Of a stretch of 64,000 nt of DNA, positions 45,933 through 58,976 are shown in pieces; position 1 is the stretch's first letter, and each line of letters begins with the position of its first letter. The notes below the pieces were generated by a model, which was given only the letters and a program-made list of their open reading frames with translations, was not told the origin of the DNA and searched no databases. Source of the stretch: Argopecten irradians (lineage: Eukaryota > Mollusca > Bivalvia > Pectinida > Pectinidae); contig NC_091145.1 in NCBI RefSeq assembly GCF_041381155.1, positions 41,257,697 to 41,321,696 on the forward strand, written 5' to 3'. The position numbers were made by a program, and so were the translations under genes.

Positions 45933-48900
45933 TTGACACTTGTCTTACCAGATATATTTATACATTGACACCTGTCTTACCTGATATATTTATACATTGA
46001 CATTTGTCTTACCTGATATATTTATACATTGACATTTGTCTTACCTGATATATTTATACATTGATACCTGTCTTACCAGATATATTTATACATTGACACC
46101 TGTCTTACCTGATATATTTATACATTGATACCTGTCTTACCAGATATATTTATACATTGACACCTGTCTTATCTGATATATTTATACATTGACACCTGTC
46201 TTACCTGATATATTTATACACTGACACCTGTCTTACCTGGTATATTTATACATTGACATCTGTCTTACCTGATATATTTATACATTGACACCTGTCTTAC
46301 CTGATATATTTATACATTGACACCTGTCTTACCAGATATATTTATACATTGACACCTGTCTTACCTGATATATTTATACATTGACACCTGTCTTACCTGA
46401 TATATTTATACATCGACACCTGTCTTACCAGATATATTTATACATTGATACCTGTCTTACCAGATATATTTATACATTGACACTTGTCTTACCTGATATA
46501 TTTATACATTGACACCTGTCTTACCTGATATATTTATACATTGACACCTGTCTTACCTGATATATTTATACATTGACATTTGTCTTACCAGATATATTTA
46601 TACATTGACACTTGTCTTACCTGATATATTTATACACTGACACTTGTCTTACCTGATATATTTATACATTGATACCTGTCTTACCTGATGTATTTATACA
46701 TTGACTTTTGTCTTACCTGATATATTTATACATTGACACCTGTCTTACCTGATATATTTATACATTGACATTTGTCTTACCTGGTATATTTATACATTGA
46801 CATTTGTCTTACCAGATATATTTATACATTGACACCTGTCTTACCTGATATATTTATACATTGATACCTGTCTTACCTGATATATTTATACATTGATACC
46901 TGTCTTACCTGATATATTTATACATTGACACCTGTCTTACCTGATATATTTATACATTGACACCTGTCTTATCTGATATATTTATACACTGACACCTGTC
47001 TTATCTGATATATTTATACACTGACACCTGTCTTACCTGGTATATTTATACATTGACACCTATTTTACCTGATATATTTATACATTGACATTTGTCTTAC
47101 CTGATATATTTATACATTGACACCTGTCTTGCCTGATATATTTATACATTGACACTTGTCTTACCTGATATATTTATACATTGATACCTGTCTTACCTGA
47201 TATATTTATACATTGACACTTGTCTTACCAGATATATTTATACATTGACACTTGTCTTACCTGATATATTTATACACTGACACTTGTCTTACCTGATATA
47301 TTTATACATTGATACCTGTCTTACCTGATATATTTATACATTGACATTTGTCTTACCTGATATATTTATACATTGACATTTGTCTTACCTGATATATTTA
47401 TACATACTCTATACATTGACATTTGTCTTACCTGATATATTTATACATTGACATTTGTCTTACCTGATATATTTATACATTGACACTTGTCTTACCAGAT
47501 ATATTTATACATTGACACTTGTCTTACCTGATATATTTATACATTGACACTTGTCTTACCTGATATATTTATACATTGACATTTGTCTTACCTGATATAT
47601 TTATACATTGACACTTGTCTTACCAGATATATTTATACATTGACACTTGTCTTACCTGATATATTTATACATTGACACCTGTCTTACCAGATATATTTAT
47701 ACATTGACACCTGTCTTACCTGATATATTTATACATTGACACCTGTCTTACCTGATATATTTATACATTGATACCTGTCTTACCTGATATATTTATACAC
47801 TGACACTTGTCTTACCTGATATATTTATACATTGACACCTGTCTTACCAGATATATTTATACATTGACACCTGTCTTACCTGATATATTTATACATTGAC
47901 ACCTGTCTTACCTGATATATTTATACATTGACATTTGTCTTACCTGATATATTTATACATTGACACCTGTCTTACCTGATATATTTATACATTGACATTT
48001 GTCTTACCTGATATATTTATACATTGACATTTGTCTTACCTGATATATTTATACATTGACATTTGTCTTACCAGATATATTTATACATTGACACTTGTCT
48101 TACCTGATATATTTATACATTGACACCTGTCTTACCTGATATATTTATACATTGACACCTGTCTTACCTGATATATTTATACATTGACACCTGTCTTACC
48201 TGATATATTTATACACTGACACCTGTCTTACCTGGATATATTTATACATTGACACCTGTCTTACCTGATATATTTATACATTGACATTTGTCTTACCTGA
48301 TATATTTATACATTGATACCTGTCTTACCAGATATATTTATACACTGACACTTGTCTTACCTGATACATCTATACATTAACACCTGTCTTACCAGATATA
48401 TATTTATACATTGACACTTGTCTTACCAGATATATTTATACATTGACACTTGTCTTACCTGATATATTTATACATGACACTTGTCTTACCTGATATATTT
48501 ATACATTGAACTGTCTTACCTGATATATTTATACATTGACACCTGTCTTACCTGATATATTTATACATTGACATTTGTCTTACCTGATATATTTACATTG
48601 ACATTGTCTTACCTGATATATTTTACATCTGTCTTACCAGATATATTTATACATTGACACTTGTCTTACCTGATATATTTATACATTGATACCTGTCTTA
48701 CCTGATATATTTATACATTGACACCTGTCTTACCTGATATATTTATACATTGACACCTGTCTTACCTGATATATTTATACATTGACACCTGTCTTACCTG
48801 ATATATTTATACATTGACACTGTCTTACCTGATATATTTATACATTGACACCTGTCTTACCTGATATATTTATACATTGACACCTGTCTTACCTGATATA

Positions 48901-51900
48901 TTTATACATTGAACACCTGTCTTACCTGATATATTTATACATTGACACCTGTCTTACCTGATATATTTATACATTGACACCTGTCTTACCAGATATATTT
49001 ATACATTGACACCTGTCTTACCAGATATATTTATACATTGACACCTGTCTTACCTGATATATTTATACATTGACACCTGTCTTACCTGATATATTTATAC
49101 ATTGACACCTGTCTTACCTGATATATTTATACATTGACACCTGTCTTACCTGATATATTATACATTATACGATATATTTATACATTACCTGTCTTACCTG
49201 ATATATTTATACATTGATACCTGTCTTACCTGATATATTTATACATTGATACCTGTCTTACCTGATATATTTATACATTGACACCTGTCTTACCTGATAT
49301 ATTTATACATTGACACCTGTCTTACCTGAATATTATACATTGACACCTGTCTTACCTGATATATTTATACATTGACACCTGTCTTACCTGATATATTTAT
49401 ACATTGACACCTGTCTTACCTGATATATTTATACATTGACACCTGTCTTACCTGATATATTTATACATTGACACCTGTCTTACCTGATATATTATACATT
49501 GACCTGTCTTACTGATATATTTATACATTGACACCTGTCTTACCTGATATATTTATACATTGACACCTGTCTTACCTGATATATTTATACATTGACACCT
49601 GTCTTACCTGATATATTTATACATTGACATGTCTTACCTGATATATTTATACATTGACACCTGTCTTACCTGATATATTTATACATTGACACTTGTCTTA
49701 CCTGATATATTTATACATTGACACTGTCTTACCTGATATATTTATACATTGACACCTGTCTTACCTGATATATTTATACATTGACACCTGTCTTACCTGA
49801 TATATTTATACATTGACACCGTCTTACCTGATATATTTATACATTGACACCTGTCTTACCTGATATATTTATACATTGACACCTGTCTTACCTGATATAT
49901 TTATACATTGACACCTGTCTTACCTGATATATTTATACATTGACACCTGTCTTACCTGATATATATTTATACATTGACACCTGTCTTACCTGATATATTT
50001 ATACATTGACACCTGTCTTACCTGATATATTTATACATTGATACCTGTCTTACCAGATATATTTATACATTGACACCTGTCTTACCTGATATATTTATAC
50101 ATTGACACCTGTCTTACCTGATATATTTATACATTGACACCTGTCTTACCTGATATATTTATACATTGATACCTGTCTTACCTGATATATTTATACATTG
50201 ACACCTGTCTTACCTGATATATTTATACATTGACACCTGTCTTACCTGATATATTTATACATTGACACCTGTCTTACCTGATATATTTATACATTGACAC
50301 CTGTCTTACCAGATATATTTATACATTGACACCTGTCTTACCTGATATATTTATACATTGACACCTGTCTTACCTGATATATTTATACATTGACACCTGT
50401 CTTACCTGATATATTTATACATTGACACCTGTCTTACCTGATATATTTATACATTGACACCTGTCTTACCTGATATATTTATACATTGACACCTGTCTTA
50501 CCAGATATATTTATACATTGACACCTGTCTTACCTGATATATTTATACATTGATACCTGTCTTACCTGATATATTTATACATTGACACCTGTCTTACCTG
50601 ATATATTTATACATTGACACCTGTCTTACCTGATATATTTATACATTGACACCTGTCTTACCTGATATATTTATACATTGACACCTGTCTTACCAGATAT
50701 ATTTATACATTGACACCTGTCTTACCTGATATATTTATACATTGACACCTGTCTTACCTGATATATTTATACATTGACACCTGTCTTACCTGATATATTT
50801 ATACATTGATACCTGTCTTACCAGATATATTTATACATTGACACCTGTCTTACCTGATATATTTATACATTGATACCTGTCTTACCTGATTTATACATTA
50901 ACACCTGTCTTACCTGATATATTTATACATTGACACCTGTCTTACCTGATATATTTATACATTGACACCTGTCTTACCTGATATATTTATACATTGACAC
51001 CTGTCTTACCTGATATATTTATACATTGACACCTGTCTTACCTGATATATTTATACATTGACACCTGTCTTACCTGATATATTTATACATTGACACCTGT
51101 CTTACCTGATATATTTATACATTGACACCTGTCTTACCTGATATATTTATACATTGACACCTGTCTTACCTGATATATTTATACATTGATACCTGTCTTA
51201 CCTGATATATTTATACATTGACATTTGTCTTACCTGATATATTTATACATTGACACCTGTCTTACCTGATATATTTATACATTGACACCTGTCTTACCTG
51301 ATATATTTATACATTGACACCTGTCTTACCTGATATATTTATACATTGACACCTGTCTTACCTGATATATTTATACATTGACACCTGTCTTACCTGATAT
51401 ATTTATACATTGACACCTGTCTTACCTGATATATTTATACATTGACACCTGTCTTACCTGATATATTTATACATTGACACCTGTCTTACCTGATATATTT
51501 ATACATTGACACCTGTCTTACCTGATATATTTATACATTGACACCTGTCTTACCTGATATATTTATACACTGACACTTGTCTTACCTGATATATTTATAC
51601 ATTGACATCTGTCTTACCTGATATATTTATACATTGACACCTGTCTTACCTGATATATTTATACATTGACACCTGTCTTACCTGATATATTTATACATTG
51701 ACACCTGTCTTACCTGATATATTTATACATTGACACCTGTCTTACCTGATATATTTATACATTGACACTTGTCTTACCAGATATATTTATACATTGATAC
51801 CTGTCTTACCTGATATATTTATACATTGACACCTGTCTTACCTGATATATTTATACATTGACACCTGTCTTACCTGATATATTTATACATTGATACCTGT

Positions 51901-52900
51901 CTTACCTGATATATTTATACATTAACACCTGTCTGACCTGATATATTTATACATTGACATTTGTCTTTTCTGATATATTTATACATTGACATCTGTCTTA
52001 CCAAATATATTTAAATATTGACACCTGTCTTACCTGATATATTTACACATTGGCATCTGTCTTACCTGATATATTTATACATTGATACCTGTCTTACCTG
52101 ATATATTTATACATTGACACTTGTCTTACCTGATATATTTATACACTGACACTTGTCTTACCTGATATATTTATACATTGACATCTGTCTTACCAAATAT
52201 ATTTAAATATTGACACCTGTCTTACCTGATATATTTACACATTGGCATCTGTCTTACCTGATATATTTATACATTGACACCTGTCTTACCTGATATATTT
52301 ATACATTGACACCTATCTTACCTGATATATTTATACATTGACACCTGTCTTACCTGATATATTTATACATTGACACCTGTCTTACCTGATATATTTATAC
52401 ATTGACACCTGTCTTACCTGATATATTTATACATTGACACTTGTCTTACCTGATATATTTATACATTGACACTTGTCTTACCTGATATATTTATACATTG
52501 ACACTTGTCTTACCTGATATATTTATACATTGACATTTGTCTTACCTGATATATTTATACATTGACACTTGTCTTACCTGATATATTTATACATTGACAC
52601 TTGTCTTACCTGATATATTTATACATTGACATCTGTCTTACCTGATATATTTATACATTGACACCTGTCTTACCTGATATATTTATACATTGACACCTGT
52701 CTTACCAAATATATTTAAATATTGACACCTGTCTTACCTGATATATTTACACATTGGCATCTGTCTTACCTGATATATTTATACATTGACACCTGTCTTA
52801 CCTGATATATTTTTACATTGACACCTGTCTTACATGATACATTTACACATTGACACCTGTCTTACCAAATATATTTACACAATAACACCTGTTTTACCTT
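45933..52900. repeat. ~7-kb satellite, 32-bp unit, about 215 copies
   Basis: Unit 'ttacctgatatatttataca' plus 'ttgacacctgtc'. Variants: acc/att/act in the 'gacacctg' part, and 'ccag' for 'cctg'. The left part (to about 48400) mixes variants; 48700-51800 is dominated by one type. Small indels cluster at 48470-49820. The end near 52000-52900 is diverged (ccaaatatatttaaatattg). On the minus strand each unit contains CAGGTAAGACAG or CTGGTAAGACAA, a consensus 5' splice site. Confidence 0.98.
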
Positions 52901-52975
52901 GATTTATTTATACATTATCAAATCCTGTTAATTTTACAGATAGACCTACCATGTAAGACAGTGGAAAAGATCAGC

Positions 52976-55900
52976 ATGTTTTCAATATGGACGACACCCC
53001 TTTGGGTGTTACTATTGGCCCCTTTGGGAGTTTCTACCCAATGGGCCAGTTGGGAGAACCAGAATCCACAAAACACAAAAGAAAACTGTAAGTTCTGAAT
53101 TTTCTGTTACAGCTTTTATCTACTGGTTAAACACAATTAACTTCTATGTGTTGCTTACAAATCAAGAGACATGACTTGATATCTGAAATAATTCTTAAAG
53201 AATATGTTCTTGACCCAGTCTGAGGACTAGTGGTCAAATAACTTGACCACTGCTTGACCCAGTCTTTACTTGCCCCAGTCTGAGGACTAGTGGTCAAATA
53301 ACTTGACCACTACTTGACCCAGTCTTTACTTGCCCCAGTCTGAGGACTAGTGGTCAAATAACTTGACCACTACTTGACCCAGTCTTTACTTGCCCTAGTC
53401 TGAGGACTAGTGGTCAAATAACTTGACCACTACTTGACCCAGTCTTTACTTGCCCCAGTCTGAGGACTAGTGGTCAAATAATTTGACCACTACTTGACCC
53501 AGTCTGTACTTGCCCCAGTCTGAGGACTAGTGGTCAAATAACTTGACCACTAATTGACCCAGTCTTTACTTGAACCAGTCTGAGGACTAGTGGTCAAATA
53601 ACTTGACCACTACTTGACCCAGTCTTTACCTGACCCAGTGTGAGGACTAGTGGTCAAATTATTTGACCACTATATAGCTACTTGCCAGTGTGAGGACTAG
53701 TGGTCAAATGACATGACCACTTCTTGACCCAGTCTGAGGAGTAGTGGTCAAATGACTTGACCACTTCTTGACCCAGTCTGAGGAGTAGTGGTCAAATGAC
53801 TTGACCACTACTTGACCCAGTCTGAGGACTAGCAGTAAATTACTTGACCAGTGACCACTACTTGACCCCGTCTGAGGACTAGTGGTCAAATTACTTGACC
53901 ACTACTTGACCCAGTCTGAGGACTGGCAGCAAATGGCTTGACCACTACTTGACCCAGTATTTGGACTAGTGGTCAAATTACTTGACCACTACTTGACCCA
54001 GTCTGAGGACTATCAGCAAACGACTTGACCACTACTTGACCCAGTCTGAGGACTAGTGGTCAAATTACTTGACCACTACTTGACCCAGTCTTTACTTGAC
54101 CCAGTCTGAGGACTAGAGGTCAAATTACTTGACCACTAATTGACCCAGTCTTTACTTGACCCAGTCTTAGAACTAGCAGTGAAATGACCAACACCATTAT
54201 CCACTGCCCTCTACATTATGTTAATTTTTTTGTGTTGTTAGATTTCATGGATTCCAATACAGATTGCAACAAAAAGTTTGACCTTGGGGAGAACAGTGCC
54301 TACATCCAAGGACTCGGGGCCAAATTAGAGAATAGTCCTCCCAAATCTTGTGAGATCACGTTCAGCACGGATTACATTCGAGAGATACGCAAGTTCAGGG
54401 TGGAAGTAATTACTGCAAACTTCAATGAAGATGGAGTGAGCTTCTATATCTATGACAGTTCCACAACAGACTCCATATTGGTGAGTCCTACCATATTACC
54501 TGGATCACAGGTATTCACAGGTATATCACCAGGTGTAGCCAGGAGGCCACGAATAAGACTAACTCAAAAGGAAGGCTTTTAACATTATTAGTAATCTATC
54601 AAATTTCAAATATTGATAGTGTAAACCTTCAAACATCTGTGTCTGCTTTGTTTTGAAGAACCAATGAAGTGTCTGAATTGACTGAGAAAATACTTGTTTT
54701 TGAATGTGTTTTGATACCTCTGTGATATATTGGGGGAGGCGAGGGGGGGTCATTCTGTCCGGTCCTGTCTCATCCTATCTATATTACATATGTAGGCCGG
54801 AGCATTTACGCCTTACCAACTACATTGAAATTCTTTTATCAGTGATATTCTTTCTATGCAGTATGGGTTTGGATTTGGAAGGGACAAACCAGCAAACTTC
54901 CAACCATTGTTCACCTCCGGAGGTTTTGTGACATTTAAGCTGGTGAAAGCTGCTAGTAGTCAGTCCAACTACAACATCAGAGTTCATATAATAAGTGTTC
55001 CAGGTAAGATTATAAATGTTCTAGGTAAGATTATAAATGTCCAAGTAAGATTATAAATATTCCTGGTAAGATTATTAGTGTTCCAGGTAAGATCATAAAT
55101 GTTCCAGGTAAGATCATAAATGTTCCAGGTAAGATCATAAATGTTCCAGGTAAGATCATAAATGTTCCAAGTAAGATTATAAATGTTCCAGGTAAGATTA
55201 TAAATATTCCTGGTAAGATTATAAGTGTTTCAGGTAAGATTATAAATATTCCTGGTAAGAATTATATTATAAGAGTTCCAGGTAAGATTATAAGTGTTCC
55301 AACTAAGATTATAAATGTTCTAGGTAAGACTATAAATATTCCAGGTAAGATTATAAGTGTTCCAGGTAAGATTATAAGTGTTCCAGGTAAGATTATAAAT
55401 GTTCCAGATAAGATTATAAATGTTCCAGGTAAAATTATAAATGTTCTAGGTAAGATTATAAATGTTCCAGGTAAGATTATAAGATTATAAGTGTTCCAGG
55501 TCAGATAAGTGTTCCAGGTAAGACTTTAAATGTTCCAGGTAAACAATGACATCATAACTGTTCCTGGTAAATAAGTAACATTCTGTTGTAACAGGTGATG
55601 TGAGTATTGTGGACGAATGCCCGAATGGAGAAGGACCTGGATGTAACTACTACTTCTACCAATCTCCCATTACCAAGGAAATCATCATCGGAATCGTTGG
55701 GGGCGTGTTTGGACTCATTCTTTTTGTCATAGCTCCCATTGTCATCATTTGCTGCTATAGAAAATCACAGGGAGTGAACCGCCGGTGGGACGAGTTCAAG
55801 CTTGGTCAGGCCAGCACAGCCGCAAGTATCTCTAAAGGCAGTGTGCGAGCCACGTCCCATGATACAAAGTCAAAGCTATGGGCCTCCCAAAGTTCCAAAA

Positions 55901-57469
55901 TGGGTGTAACAAGCATAAACAAATCATCCCGCAGTGTTGGAAGGCCAAGTGAAGATGGAGATAGTGTTTTTGATGGTAAGTGATGATGGAGAGATAGAGT
56001 TTTTGATGGTAAGTGAAGATGGGGATAGTGTTTTTGATGGTAAGTGATGATGGAAATAGTGTTTCTGATGGTAAGTGAAGATGGAGATGGTGTTTTTGAT
56101 GGTAGGTGGTGATGGAGATAGTGGTTTTGATGGTAATAAGAAATAAGAATAATGAGATACAGAATTTTGTTACTCCATATACTAGATGTAAATACAATAT
56201 ATGCAAATTTAACATTAAATAAAGTATGATTATGTATATATTGAAGAAATACTTCTACCAAATATTTTCAATTATTCTAAATCTCTTATTCCAGATGATC
56301 CTCCCAGAAGTTACCCTCCACCCCCTCCTCCGTATGAACGTTATGACAGGTCATCACGGAGACCTCGGGACGACTATGATGGCCGCAACCGAAGACATGA
56401 TCGTTATGATAGTAGAGATGAGGATTATGACAGAAAATACATTAATAGGGACCGAGGTGATGATAGGTTTGATCGACGACCACGGAGAGAAATGGACAGA
56501 AACAGAAGAGATCCTTCTCCAAGGCGATCTTTCTACTCTGATTCTAATTCAGAGATGGAATCTTCGTTTGTACAGGCCGAGGATGATCATCCCCAAGAGC
56601 AATTTGTGGAGAGGATCATCGAGCCCCGTGTCAAGACTAAAGCCAAAGTGAAGAAGCCGGTTACAGAGGATGTGTATGATGAACTGAGTGAGGATATCGA
56701 GGCTATAAAACACAGCAGTGTACAATGTGACCCATCAGACGATAACGAGTCCAACACAGAAACTACAGACGATGACACGTCTGAGACAGAGTCCGACTCA
56801 GACACGGAGAAAAAAAAGAAAACAGATCCGAGAATGGCTTTATATTCCAAACCAAATAAAAAAGGGAAAGGAAAGAATGCCCCACCACGTCAGTCACAGC
56901 CTGATGTGGCTGTAAGTCTTCCTGCTCCGGTATTCCCCAACACAGGCTATCCTATTGCCAGTCATCCGATGGGTGGTCAGTCAATGGTTGGTCAGCCAAT
57001 GGCTGGTCATCCGATGGGTGGTCATCCAATGGTTGGACAGCCAATGACCACAGGTAGACCGCCAGTCCCTGGCATTATACCAGGGGTGATTGTGAGGCCA
57101 GCTAACCAGCCACAGTTTGCCCCCGGTCAGTATCCTCCTGTGATGAGACCTGCAGTTGCCATTCAGCCCGGAGGCCAAATGCAATACCGGCCCGTACAAC
57201 AACAGCCAAACTATCCAGCAGGAAGACTGCCACAACAACCAGTCCCACAAAAGTCCCAGCCTACGCAGCCCCGCATGGCTTCCAATCCTCCCAAAGATCC
57301 ACCCATGTTTTCTCACCTGGTACAGCGAGGGTATAATACAGGGAGGTACTCTCCCGCCAGTTCAGCGGTCAGTAGTGATGCCCATGTGATCAACCTCACG
57401 GATGACTCAGAGGGCGGGGCTAACCTTCCGAGTGGTGTTGACCTTATGAAGAGGACCACAGATGTATAA
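52976..57469 (+). CDS. Single-pass membrane protein with CUB-like ectodomain and charged cytoplasmic tail (682 aa, 5 exons)
   Basis: Function unknown; divergent paralogue of the gene at 33975-41928. Coding exons: 52976-53087, 54242-54480, 54862-55003, 55595-55975, 56295-57469; phases join to 682 residues. The exon with the start opens at 52940 after attttacag, so 5' UTR lies upstream. The signal peptide is MFSIWTTPLWVLLLAPLGVS. The ectodomain (about 22-193) has CUB-like strands (TDCNKKFDLG, KSCEITF, VSFYIYDSS, GGFVTFKLVK) but lacks the second CUB Cys pair; another Cys pair, DECPNGEGPGC, precedes the membrane segment at 194-218. The tail starts CCYRKSQGVNRRWDEFKLGQ. It contains a PPPY motif (SYPPPPPPYERY), an Arg/Asp/Tyr-rich region, an acidic Thr/Asp/Glu stretch and a Met/Gly/Pro/Gln-rich part with 'HPMGGHPMVGQPM'. 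Confidence 0.87.
53206..54180. repeat. 60-bp then ~50-bp minisatellite with internal palindrome
   Basis: About 7 units of 60 bp (53206-53640), then shorter diverged units. The core is 'tgaggactagtggtcaaata' followed by 'acttgaccactacttgaccc'. 'TGGTCAA-TTGACCA' is an inverted repeat within each unit. Occupies most of the first coding intron of the plus-strand CUB-like gene. Confidence 0.95.
55004..55560 (+). repeat. ~21-bp minisatellite of exon end plus donor (about 25 copies)
   Basis: Follows exon 54862-55003, which ends 'agtgttccag' with donor gtaagattat. The unit is 'gttccaggtaagattataa' plus 'at' or 'gt', so nearly every unit has AG/GTAAG. Variants: 'gttctagg', 'attcctgg', 'gtaagatcat'. 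Confidence 0.96.
55976..56140 (+). repeat. ~31-bp repeat of exon end plus donor (5-6 copies)
   Basis: Exon 55595-55975 ends 'gatagtgtttttgatg' followed by gtaagtgatgatgg. The exon end from 'gaagatggagatagtg' to TTTGATG plus the donor is repeated five times before the sequence diverges. Reading through gives Gly-Lys-stop. Confidence 0.95.
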
Positions 57470-58151
57470 TGTATTGAGAAATACAAAAAAAAATGTATAG
57501 AACTTCACAGCCTTTACTAGAGTAAAAACTGAACAGAATATATCTTACATAATATGTATATCTACTGTAAACGTACATACTTTAGTAGTAACAATATTTT
57601 AGCGGTTGTCGCGCCAAACCTTTTACGCTAAAATCTGTAAGCACTAATTGCATTTTCTGTGTGTTGTTAGCATGGCAATCATTACCAATTTGTCACTGCG
57701 CTAATCTGTTCACATTAAAATAAGTACAATTATAGTACTGTACACATTCTTGGAAATTTAAGTTTGATTGAATAATGTAGCAAGGTTAAAATCATGACAC
57801 ATCAGCCAAGATTTTCTTCAGTTATGTGGTAACAACTGTATGGATGACTTCATTCCAAAGAGCTTTTTGTATATATTTGCTCATTTGTCTATAATCTTAA
57901 CTAAATGATGTAAAGTTTTAGTAATATAGTATAACTTTATTAAAGAACTAGAATAGTTTTAATGATTCTGCTAGTATTAAATACATGCAAGTCATAATTT
58001 GTACTTCAATCATGAGGATAATTTTTTTGTGATAAAACATTGCCATACTTAGAATATGTAATATATTTTAGGAATGTATTCATTTGTACAGAATGTTTGT
58101 AAATAGATTTTTATACACAAGTCTGATAGTATATATACATACATGTAGTTC
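57470..58151 (+). other. 3' flank of the plus-strand CUB-like gene
   Basis: AT-rich probable 3' UTR/intergenic sequence. I see no clear AATAAA close to the stop; ATTAAA occurs near 57714. No gene or tandem array recognised. Confidence 0.4.
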
Positions 58152-58508
58152 GAAGATGTTCCACCACTGATAAACGGTATTTTTTCTCGATCAAGAACAG
58201 GAGTAGACAATTGATTATTTTTCTTAAGTTACAAAAGTTACTTACTTTACATCATTACCGTCATTGAAAAGTTTGGGTTTCTAATTTTACTTCAAGATAA
58301 AAATATTAAAAATAATTAATTGCATCCTGAAAAAATTCATGTCACTATGTCCTGTATAGAATAGGACTGTTTGCACATGCACCAAAAGCAAATTGAGTTA
58401 TTTTATATTATTTTTTGTGTTAATTAGACATACATATACACATAATTAAACACCTAGTATTGTTCAAATGATGAATATCGTTTATGCTGTCGGCGGTGGA
58501 GCATCTTT
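58152..58508. mobile_element. MITE, family with AAAGATGCTCCACCGC ends (copy 2)
   Basis: Collinear with 10804-11117: 'gaagatgttccaccactgat', 'cattgaaaagtttggg', 'aaaataattaattgcatcc', 'cactatgtcctg', 'gcacatgcaccaaaa', 'cgtttatgctgtcggcggtg'. It carries a ~40-bp insertion near 58390-58430 relative to copy 1. Confidence 0.85.
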
Positions 58509-58771
58509 TAAAGTAATCATGGAGTGGTATATGTATTCATGGTACTAATAATGCTATTTGTATGTGTACCTGGAATCCTGTTCATTTGGACTCCTGTTTT
58601 AAACATATTTTCCTACATGTCTGATTTTTAAAAATGTTTTATGTACATACCGGTATATAATTAGTTTAAAAGATCATCACTAAGTTCAACAGAGGAGGAT
58701 ACAGAAAGAGAAAATCATAGACATAGCTTCCAGTAGTACCAAACCTAAAATCATAGACATAGCTTCCTGTG

Positions 58772-58976
58772 CAGTCAAACCTGTCTGTAAAGACCACCCA
58801 ATGGACCAAGAAAAAAGGTCTCTATAGTAAAGTGGTCTTTATACTGTAGTAGGGTTGAGGCAAATGCCATAAGATAAGCTCAAATTGTGTTGAAATTGAT
58901 CATTTGGTCCCTGAAAAGTGGTCTTATTAAGCAGGTGGTCTTTACACAGAGGTGGTCATTAAGGCAGGTTCGACTG
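58772..58976. mobile_element. MITE-like element with CAGTCRAACCTG ends
   Basis: The left end CAGTCAAACCTGTCTGTAAA pairs with the inverted right end CAGTCGAACCTGCCTTAATG. 'taaagaccacc' occurs in both orientations inside. Fragments of the same family occur near 37930-37965 and 42598-42650. Confidence 0.75.
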
